NCBI GenBank assembly: GCA_016192885.1
Contig: JACPTH010000199.1
Span: 1 to 6,583, forward strand
Reading direction: 5' to 3'
DNA length: 6,583 bases
From: a bacterium
Lineage (GTDB): Bacteria > Muiribacteriota > Ozemobacteria > Ozemobacterales > Ozemobacteraceae
Shown here: positions 1 to 5,805 of the stretch, piece by piece
Position numbering within the stretch: position 1 is the stretch's first letter
How the letters are laid out: every line of letters begins with the position of its first letter
Position numbers and translations under genes: made by a program
Notes under the pieces: model-generated
Databases searched by the model: none
What the model saw: only the letters and a program-made list of their open reading frames with translations
Told to the model about the DNA's origin: nothing

Positions 1-14
1 CTCATGTCCTGAAT

Positions 15-40
15 AAAAAAGGGCTTGGCGTCAAAAGCCC
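15..40 (-). terminator. Rho-independent terminator for the minus-strand unit
   Basis: On the minus strand GGGCTT (40-35), an eight-base loop and AAGCCC (26-21) form a six-pair, GC-containing stem followed at once by TTTTTT (20-15). Orientation is clear, because the other strand has no T run after the stem. It would end transcripts from the giant gene (stop at 317) or from the possible small gene whose stop codon falls in the hairpin loop. Confidence 0.82.
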
Positions 41-186
41 GGCGGATTTCTGAATTTTCGTAACATTTTAGTGTTTTGAAGCTCCCTCATCCGCTCTACT
101 AGCCCAATTTTTCTGGAAAAATGCCGGAAAAAGGCTTCAACAGAGAATTCATCTTTTGAAAATATCCGATTTTCAAACTTTTTCAT
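31..186 (-). CDS. Possible 51-aa small protein of unknown function
   Basis: An ATG at 186 opens a 51-codon frame that ends with TGA at 33-31, inside the loop of the terminator hairpin. The product begins MKKFENRIFSKDEF, is rich in Phe, Arg, Lys and Glu, and looks mostly helical in the middle (SVEAFFRHFSRKIGLVERMR). It has no membrane helix, signal peptide or cysteine. It resembles no family I know. A stop codon lies three codons above the ATG, so no earlier start exists. Against it: there is no ribosome binding site (upstream bases are TTTCCTAAAATTGT), and a 52-codon frame can arise by chance. In its favour: it fills the gap before the terminator, and its composition is protein-like. The region might instead be a structured 3' untranslated RNA. 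Confidence 0.35.
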   Translation of the reverse strand: MKKFENRIFSKDEFSVEAFFRHFSRKIGLVERMRELQNTKMLRKFRNPPGF

Positions 187-209
187 ACAATTTTAGGAAA
201 CTTGGGCTA
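100..209. repeat. Inverted repeats (possible RNA fold) between the giant gene and the terminator
   Basis: TAGCCCAA at 100-107 pairs perfectly with TTGGGCTA at 202-209. Inside this span, TTTGAAAAT at 155-163 and ATTTTCAAA at 169-177 form a nine-pair stem with a five-base loop. Together with the terminator they could fold the minus-strand 3' transcript. AT-rich DNA produces such short stems often, and part of the span overlaps the possible small gene, so a dedicated RNA is uncertain. Confidence 0.35.
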
Positions 210-316
210 ACCACTCTGCAATCATTCTGACTGCTGAACTCTGGATTCTGAATTCTATCCCTCTGAACGCTTACCTTCCACAATTGTCTCGCGCTTTGGG
301 TTGAAAATTCACTCAC
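187..316. other. Short non-coding stretch after the giant gene
   Basis: Between the giant gene's stop and the possible small ORF I see only the heptamer repeat and one arm of the inverted repeat. There is no convincing promoter, terminator or ribosome binding site. A 47-codon GTG frame (316-173) crosses the repeat and is probably not a gene. Confidence 0.5.
227..254. repeat. Degenerate heptamer tandem repeat
   Basis: Four consecutive seven-base units on the plus strand, CTGACTG, CTGAACT, CTGGATT and CTGAATT, share the CTG(A/G)A core. A further CTGAACG lies at 263-269 and a CTGCAAT at 216-222, out of exact register. This looks like a decayed short tandem repeat in non-coding DNA, comparable in period to the heptamer STRR repeats known from cyanobacteria, but with a different sequence. 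Confidence 0.5.
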
Positions 317-3300
317 TTAGGTTGATTGCTTTGGGTTCCACCGGAAGAGGGAATACAAAAATCCGGTTACAAAAAATGCTAAAAACCCCATGCTAAACGA
401 ATGATCTGCCTGATAAAGTTTCAGAAGCAACAATATCCCCAAAGTTATCGCGCAAATCGCCGTTACAAAAAACCAAACCCAACGACGTTCATGGGTAAAC
501 AAGAACAAAACCGCCAATCCGGCTATTCCGCCAATAGCGATCATTCCGTAATTTAGCCACTTCCCTTCGCCTGATTTCGGAGTCACTAATATTCCGTCCA
601 TGTGAGGGACTTCGTCGGTCGGTTCAATTTGCAGCATGGAATATGCCGTATACCAATTCGTGAAGGGGACGCTAAACTTCACCGGAAGCCTTCCAAGCAT
701 TCCTATCAACCGATCGGATTCGCTTTCCTGCGTGCCTGAAAATCCAACCTGGGTTCTTGTGTTCAGCAAGGAATCCATATTAAGCCCTTCAAATTTTTTT
801 CGACCTTCCAAAAGCGCTTGGTCGGGCTTTGATTGCATAATGTTTAGATTTCCCTTTCCGCGCATGAGTTCAAAACCTTCGGGCAAATAAACCACCCAAT
901 TCAGTTCGCTTACGGATAAATTAACCCTTGGAAGCTGCAAACGAACCGGAAGAAAGGGTCTTAGAGGTTCATTCAAGTTTATGGCGCAAATAATTTCCAC
1001 AGGAAAGGATTTGACTTCGTTTTCCAGAATCGGAGAACGGATAATAGGTATGTTGTACGTTGATAGTTCGGGATCAAAACCGGCTTTCACCGCCATTCCG
1101 CCGACCTCGCTACTCCAAAGTTCGGCTCTTGTTCCCTTTAAAACAGGAAGTTCCAATTTTAAGAACTGATCGGAATTGTTTCTAACCTCGTAAGCGACCC
1201 GGGTAATCAGATACCCTTCTTCGTTTAAGAGAGTCGCCGCTTCTACTTTATCAACGATTGCTGAAAGAACGACGGCGTCTTTGTGGCGGGTCATGGAAAC
1301 GGCCAATTTATTTGGATGTTTCGAATACTTAAATGAATAAGGGAGCTTTTCGGGAAGCGCCCCTGAAAAGTTGCTTCTAAATTCAGCGCTATCAATCGGG
1401 CTGTATCCTTCAAGGTTTTTCTTAGCCACAAGATCAAGCGAAGGAATTGCGCCTAGACAGAGGATTCCAACGGTTCTGTCTACGCGGAGGGGAACGATTT
1501 CAGGGACTTCATACTCGTTGTCGCTAATATTCTGGAGATCTTCTTCAAACTCCACGGAAAATTTCATGCTTCCCTTCATGCGAGAATGGAAGCTGACATT
1601 CAACCTCTTTTGCAAAAGGCCCGGTTCCGTTTCCACTTTCCAATCTTCTATGAAATTTCCGTCAACCTTTAAAATGGTCAGCCTGGGCGGTACCATAAAG
1701 GAGAAAGTGGAGATCCCCTCGCCGCCAATCGCATCGATGGTATACTGAAAACGTCCTCTAACAAAGCCTTCTTCGAACATCAAAAGATTTGCTTCCGCGA
1801 TAGTTAGACGAGTTTCTTCTTGTACAAGCTCAATCGGGGATTTTAAGGGGATTGGTTGGGAAGCGGCGGTCTCGCTCGCTAAAAGTCCTTGTTCCTCCGG
1901 AATTGATGCCCTTTTGAACCACTCAAAGCGAACCGTTTTAGATGGAGACAATTGAGCGAAAAATATCGCTCCGCTTGCCGAGGAAGAAATTTGAGAAATG
2001 ACCCCCGGATCAATCAGAACTTCACAATCATTCTCAGGAACGCTGATTTCCATGGTGGATCGCGCTACCGGAAGAGTTTTAAACTCAAATTTTCTTGCGT
2101 TTTCGGATCTGGATGAAAAGGGAAGAAAAAAACAAACTTCAATCACATGGTAACCCAAGGTCTCGGAGATAAGACCGTAAAAGGATTCTTGGGGGTCTTG
2201 GCCTGGAAAAACGTCCAAAGCCACGGATTCCCCGTCTAAAAGGGCCTTTGAGGGAATTACCGCGGTCGAGAAAAGACGTAAAACCTTCCAACCGGGGTTA
2301 AAACAATCAATTTCAAATTTTGAATTGAACTGAACTCCGCGTTCTTCAATTTTTCCCCGATACTGAACCGATCTAACGGCAAAATCCAGTGGCGCCAAAG
2401 GTGCTTCAGGCTTTTTTGGCGCTTCAATATCAATTAAATATCGATAATCTTCTTCGGGCAAAATTACCATCTTGCCTCCGGTTTCAACGACTTTGGATAC
2501 GTCGCTAAATGGAACCATCACGCGAATTTCACGAGAAGGTTGAGCCCCAAACGCCTTGCTTCCGAAGGAAAATGTTTCCGGAAAAATAAGAATCGACAAA
2601 AGAATCAAAAAAAGAATCGGTTTGGAGGTTGGGTTCGGATTTTTTTCAACGTTTAAATTAATTGGTTGATTCCTATGCAGTGAAATCAACCATACGATTT
2701 TCCAAACCACGCCACCGAACAAGGTAAGCCATAAACCCTTGTTTGCTAAATCTCCCAAGAGAGGACTTGCCGAATCTAGGATAGACAGAATTACCAAAAT
2801 GAACCCGGAAAGAATAAAATTGGCAAAACGCCTGAAAATTGCCCCAAGGATGAAGTAAACCCCCATGAACGCTCCCAGGGTAAATGAAACTATTTTGAAA
2901 GCCGTACCCACCCATGCATCCATGTATTTAAATTGAACCGTCGGGCAGGTTAGATTGGCCACGATCTTTCCGGTTCCGGTTGCATCGGAAATGACAAGAT
3001 CCCTTTCGAGATTGTAGTAATTTGCGGTTGAGATAAAACGGGCTTCTATCGGCTTTACGCCCGCCGCCTTTCCGCCCGGTAACAATCTAGGCACCGCCCG
3101 ATTTTCACCATTCAAGGGTTCGGAAGGTTTTTCGGAAATTTGAAAAGGTTTAGGAGATTCGGACGCTTTCCGCTTGGCTTCTTCATAGGTACCGCTAACG
3201 CTTCCGTGAATCCTGCAAAAAATCTCTCCCGTGGTCGTTAAACTGCTTCCCCCGTAATTGCAACCGGCTTCGGGGTTAGAAATAGAGTTTTTCAAATAAC

Positions 3301-5728
3301 CGCCCGCGAGAAGCAAGCTATGAGCGTTTCTAACATCCGAATCAACAATTGAATCCATCATAGCCGAATGATCCATATTGTACATCTCAACCGCCCCTAA
3401 AATGACCCGCTGGTTGGCGTAGCATGCTTTGTCTCGGGCTTGCTCCCTAGCTTTCTTAAAGTTTGGAATTGCTATGGCCGCCAAAATGGCAATAATACAA
3501 CCGATAATAAGGATTCCTCCGAATCCTACTCCCGCGGCGGAAAAGAGAAAAACAAAAACCGATTCCGCAAAATTCCAAACCGCTTCCCATGTTTTCAGCA
3601 ATAAGGAGCGCGATACAAAAAGAAGGATGAAAAAAAGTGAAAAAATCCCGACAAAAAGGAGAAACGGGCCGTATCGGTCTACGATTAACCACAAATAGAC
3701 ATAAAGCGAGAGAAATCCCCTAAAAATAAAAGGGTCGGGGGTAGAAAGGGCGGTTTTTACCGTTCCGACGAAGGAAAAAAGATAAAACTGCTCCGGGGAG
3801 AAAATCGTCCATGAAAAATGCGACACTGGAATGTCGATCAGTGGGGCAATAAAACCAAGTTCACCGCTCCAACTCATCGTCGCGATTGGTTGCTTGTACA
3901 GGAATCGCAGATCCATAATTTCGGGTTTTCCTAGCGTCTTGCTCATCGGCAAAGGAATTAGAACCTTTCCGCTCTCTCCATCGGTCACCACACTTACAGA
4001 CTTGTCATTTAGAAACGCCCCTAACATTTCAGCATCTGATGCCAAAAAGACATTAAGATATTGCCTATTATTGTTTTTGATTCTTAAATTTACCATTGTG
4101 TTGCTTGTTTTATTCGTGGTAAACGAAGTCTTTGCATTCATGAAATCAGCCACGACGGTTTGTTGGGCAAGGTCTTTGTATCTTTTGACTTCAATTCCAA
4201 GATTTACCGGGCGTTTTGAATGCCTAAATGCCAGAAGAATCGGGCGGGAAGTTCGCTTTCGAAGGGATTCCGGAAGCTCCGAAGGATCGAATCGCGAAGC
4301 GGTTTGCAAATTCCCGGTGTTGATAGATTCTTGAACTTCGACTGAGGTAAGCGCCTCAACCCCTATGCAACCCAATTCTCTTACAACCCCAAGCAGGGAA
4401 ATTTCCGGAAGACGATATGCCCCTTCGGTGTTCTCCATCTTCGCCTCGAATACAATTGTTACCGGGCATCCCTCGATTCGACCGACTGAAAAATCAATCG
4501 TTAACCGCCTTACTCCATTTTCCTTAACGATAAAATGGGAAATGGAACGATCTGAGGTTACCCCGAGGATTTCAACGGTGTCCGGAATTTGAATTTCAAA
4601 TCTTGAAACAGGCGCTTTTGTAACAGAGTATTCTATGTCCATTCGACCTTGCAAAGCTCCTTCCCCCAAGGTGAACAAAGTCTCTGAATGCGCGTATATT
4701 AACGGTTGAGCCGAGGGTTTGGTTGGGATTGAAATTGCGGCAGGTTCCGTGGTTCCGGTTCCCAAACTGGTTCCCAAGGTCGATGAAGGGTGCTGTTTGG
4801 CCGGAGAAATTGCGGAGGGTACACTTTTAGGCTGCAAGCGTTTTCGCCACGAAATTTGAATTTCATTGATTGCTCCCAACCAACCGAGCATTGAACACCC
4901 TTTAATATCAGTTTTTTCGCCGGTAGGGTCGACCGAGTCTTCTTCAACATACAAATCACTTAGCGAGCTGGTTTCAACGGTAGCAACGTAGTCGGGAACA
5001 TGGAGCTTAAATGACGAAAGAGGAATAGGGGAAATCCCAACATTAATTGAGTAGCGTTCGTCGGTTTGGTCAACCGGAACAATCATTGAGACGGAACATT
5101 CGTGGCGCCCTTTTCCGCGAAAAGATAGGGAGTATCCCAGTTCTTTCCAATTTTCTTGAGATAGACTTTCGCGCTTTTCCCCGAGAAACTCATCGTCATG
5201 CAAGTTTTTTGGGCTCAACTGGTGAAACTTAACAGGCTTAACTTGGGTTGAATTCCAATTTGGAACCAAACTTACATCGGCGCCGTCAAGGGATGCGGAA
5301 GCAAGCGCAAGGGCGCCTTTTAACAATTCAACGGTTTGCCAGCCATCGACAAGACTTTCAATGGTGACGTCCAAGTCGATATGAGCGAAATTTCCCTTTA
5401 AAATTCCGTCAAACCGGGCGGAAGCCAACCTAAATGTTACCGGCGGTTGAGAAGGAGTCTCTGAAGTTTTTGAGGCCAAGCTTGCCTCTTTTTGCGAAAA
5501 TAATTTCTCATATTCGCCTAGGGGCAAAATGATGTACTGGGAAACTTTGTTCTCAAGAACCTTACTTAAATCCATGTATGGAACGAGCATTTGGACCGAT
5601 TTCAGGACGGGTGTCGGCGTGGTAACCGCGGGGTTGGCGATGCAGATTCGGGGAAGAAATAAAAAAGTCAGAAATGTTAGCGTCAAAGAAAAATACATCT
5701 TCGATAAATTTCCGCAAAAAGATTTCAT
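317..5728 (-). CDS. Giant duplicated membrane protein with two periplasmic ectodomains and an embedded pilin-like domain
   Basis: The function is unknown. The frame is open from ATG 5806 (1,829 codons; residue numbers use that ATG). I prefer Met27 (5728): it follows GGGGG by six bases and begins a typical signal peptide (MKSFCGNLSK, hydrophobic 38-51, possible cleavage after ICIA at 57), whereas the first ATG has no ribosome site and adds 26 hydrophilic residues. The order is as follows. Ectodomain 1 covers 58-690, with MLVPYMDLSKVLE at 73-85, GKGRH at 231-235 and a Pro/Ser/Thr linker at 324-369. Helices lie at 713-731 and about 748-781; the latter starts a pilin-like block (759-870). A soluble segment (871-962) precedes three helices (964-990, 994-1012, 1022-1042). 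A second signal-like helix (1063-1079) leads into ectodomain 2 (1090-1745), with VMVPFSDVSKVVE at 1096-1108. Three final helices lie at 1752-1770, 1775-1797 and 1803-1820. Basic residues flank the expected inner sides, so the ectodomains are probably periplasmic. No catalytic motif is recognised. It resembles large unnamed planctomycete-type envelope proteins, recalled from memory. Confidence 0.85.
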   Translation of the reverse strand: MKSFCGNLSKMYFSLTLTFLTFLFLPRICIANPAVTTPTPVLKSVQMLVPYMDLSKVLENKVSQYIILPLGEYEKLFSQKEASLASKTSETPSQPPVTFRLASARFDGILKGNFAHIDLDVTIESLVDGWQTVELLKGALALASASLDGADVSLVPNWNSTQVKPVKFHQLSPKNLHDDEFLGEKRESLSQENWKELGYSLSFRGKGRHECSVSMIVPVDQTDERYSINVGISPIPLSSFKLHVPDYVATVETSSLSDLYVEEDSVDPTGEKTDIKGCSMLGWLGAINEIQISWRKRLQPKSVPSAISPAKQHPSSTLGTSLGTGTTEPAAISIPTKPSAQPLIYAHSETLFTLGEGALQGRMDIEYSVTKAPVSRFEIQIPDTVEILGVTSDRSISHFIVKENGVRRLTIDFSVGRIEGCPVTIVFEAKMENTEGAYRLPEISLLGVVRELGCIGVEALTSVEVQESINTGNLQTASRFDPSELPESLRKRTSRPILLAFRHSKRPVNLGIEVKRYKDLAQQTVVADFMNAKTSFTTNKTSNTMVNLRIKNNNRQYLNVFLASDAEMLGAFLNDKSVSVVTDGESGKVLIPLPMSKTLGKPEIMDLRFLYKQPIATMSWSGELGFIAPLIDIPVSHFSWTIFSPEQFYLFSFVGTVKTALSTPDPFIFRGFLSLYVYLWLIVDRYGPFLLFVGIFSLFFILLFVSRSLLLKTWEAVWNFAESVFVFLFSAAGVGFGGILIIGCIIAILAAIAIPNFKKAREQARDKACYANQRVILGAVEMYNMDHSAMMDSIVDSDVRNAHSLLLAGGYLKNSISNPEAGCNYGGSSLTTTGEIFCRIHGSVSGTYEEAKRKASESPKPFQISEKPSEPLNGENRAVPRLLPGGKAAGVKPIEARFISTANYYNLERDLVISDATGTGKIVANLTCPTVQFKYMDAWVGTAFKIVSFTLGAFMGVYFILGAIFRRFANFILSGFILVILSILDSASPLLGDLANKGLWLTLFGGVVWKIVWLISLHRNQPINLNVEKNPNPTSKPILFLILLSILIFPETFSFGSKAFGAQPSREIRVMVPFSDVSKVVETGGKMVILPEEDYRYLIDIEAPKKPEAPLAPLDFAVRSVQYRGKIEERGVQFNSKFEIDCFNPGWKVLRLFSTAVIPSKALLDGESVALDVFPGQDPQESFYGLISETLGYHVIEVCFFLPFSSRSENARKFEFKTLPVARSTMEISVPENDCEVLIDPGVISQISSSASGAIFFAQLSPSKTVRFEWFKRASIPEEQGLLASETAASQPIPLKSPIELVQEETRLTIAEANLLMFEEGFVRGRFQYTIDAIGGEGISTFSFMVPPRLTILKVDGNFIEDWKVETEPGLLQKRLNVSFHSRMKGSMKFSVEFEEDLQNISDNEYEVPEIVPLRVDRTVGILCLGAIPSLDLVAKKNLEGYSPIDSAEFRSNFSGALPEKLPYSFKYSKHPNKLAVSMTRHKDAVVLSAIVDKVEAATLLNEEGYLITRVAYEVRNNSDQFLKLELPVLKGTRAELWSSEVGGMAVKAGFDPELSTYNIPIIRSPILENEVKSFPVEIICAINLNEPLRPFLPVRLQLPRVNLSVSELNWVVYLPEGFELMRGKGNLNIMQSKPDQALLEGRKKFEGLNMDSLLNTRTQVGFSGTQESESDRLIGMLGRLPVKFSVPFTNWYTAYSMLQIEPTDEVPHMDGILVTPKSGEGKWLNYGMIAIGGIAGLAVLFLFTHERRWVWFFVTAICAITLGILLLLKLYQADHSFSMGFLAFFVTGFLYSLFRWNPKQST
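623..2527 (-). repeat. Ectodomain copy 2 of an internal protein-level duplication
   Basis: Residues about 1094-1728 of the giant protein, collinear with copy 1 from the VP..D.SKV.E signature through the SKHPNKLAVSMTRHKD block. The two copies then diverge, although both end in a membrane region. Copy 2 is followed directly by three helices and has no pilin-like insert. Its linker, at the point where copy 1 has its Pro/Ser/Thr-rich stretch, lies around residues 1300-1332 and is shorter. Divergence is large, so the duplication is old. Confidence 0.78.
2539..2650 (-). other. Second, internal signal-peptide-like segment at the junction of the two halves
   Basis: Residues about 1053-1089 have a short basic stretch (EKNPNPTSK), a strongly hydrophobic core (PILFLILLSILIF, 1063-1075), and a small-residue tail (GSKAFGAQP) with possible signal-peptidase sites after Ala1085 or Ala1088. 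The same layout opens copy 1. It may act as an ordinary membrane helix that returns the chain to the periplasm, or it may be cleaved to release half 2. There is no in-frame Met between 982 and 1097, so half 2 has no obvious ATG start of its own in this frame. Confidence 0.6.
3197..3532 (-). other. Embedded type IV pilin/pseudopilin-like domain within the giant protein
   Basis: Residues 759-870 of the giant protein read like a minor pilin or GspG-type pseudopilin. There is a long hydrophobic helix ending AILAAIAIPNF (773-783), then KKAREQAR, ACYANQR (794-800), GAVEMYNMD (804-812) and two cysteines (849 and 864) in the arrangement C-NYGG...GEIFC-RIHG, which in pilin-like proteins usually forms a C-terminal disulfide loop. 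With the PNF proline placed at mature position 22, position 5 is Gly764 rather than the near-invariant Glu, and the preceding residues (AAGVGFGG) lack the usual GF(T/S)LIE. Cleavage by prepilin peptidase and normal filament assembly are therefore doubtful. The helix would enter the membrane from the cytoplasm after helix 713-731 and place the globular part in the periplasm, as in real pilins. Confidence 0.8.
3782..5596 (-). repeat. Ectodomain copy 1 of an internal protein-level duplication
   Basis: Residues about 71-675 of the giant protein. Matches to copy 2, seen by eye, include MLVPYMDLSKVLE against VMVPFSDVSKVVE, IILPLGEYEKL against VILPEEDYRYL, ARFDGILKG against VQYRGKIEE, GWQTVELL against GWKVLRLF, SLDG against LLDG, EGALQGRMDIEYSV against EGFVRGRFQYTIDA, YRLPEISLLGV against YEVPEIVPLRV, and FRHSKRPVNLGIEVKRYKD against FKYSKHPNKLAVSMTRHKD. 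The matches stay in the same order over the full length. The offset shrinks from about 1,023 to 965 residues, so copy 1 has net insertions. Similarity is at protein level only; the DNA is not obviously repetitive. Confidence 0.8.
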
Positions 5729-5734
5729 GCCATA

Positions 5735-5740
5735 CCCCCG
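5735..5740 (-). promoter_or_regulatory. G-rich ribosome binding site deciding the start at 5728
   Basis: The minus strand reads GACGGGGGTATGGC then ATG. The G run lies six bases before the ATG, a usable Shine-Dalgarno distance, although it is not a perfect GGAGG. The earlier ATG at 5806 is preceded by ACAGCGCGAAATA, which has no such site and would depend on translational coupling with the channel gene through TAATG. Confidence 0.5.
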
Positions 5741-5805
5741 TCTTTTAATTTCATGGGTCTTAAGGTATCTTGGAAAATTACTTTCACCTTTATTGAGAAC
5801 TTGCA

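Noticed and set aside
173..316. GTG-started 47-codon frame directly after the giant gene
   Set aside because: It runs through the heptamer repeat, has no ribosome site and yields low-information sequence.
1371..1748. Plus-strand open frame of 125 codons, and other smaller plus-strand frames
   Set aside because: All are antisense to well-supported coding sequence with recognisable internal homology; none resembles a protein family.
3456..3692. Minus-strand 78-codon frame overlapping the pilin-like region
   Set aside because: It is in another frame of the same stretch. The main frame carries the clear AILAAIAIPNF pilin helix, so this is a shadow.
3677..3730. Extra transmembrane helix at residues 694-709 of the giant protein
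   Set aside because: It is short and broken by charged residues. Counting it would reverse the predicted side of the pilin head and second ectodomain, against the positive-inside pattern. It may be an interfacial helix.
3831..4334. Plus-strand open frame of 167 codons
   Set aside because: It lies entirely antisense to the giant protein's conserved first ectodomain, has a patternless composition and no ribosome site. Shadow frame.
5725..5754. Nine-codon mini-ORF (MKLKDGGMA) whose TGA overlaps the preferred ATG as ATGA
   Set aside because: A leader peptide is conceivable, but there is no ribosome site and no attenuator-like structure; a frame this short is expected by chance.
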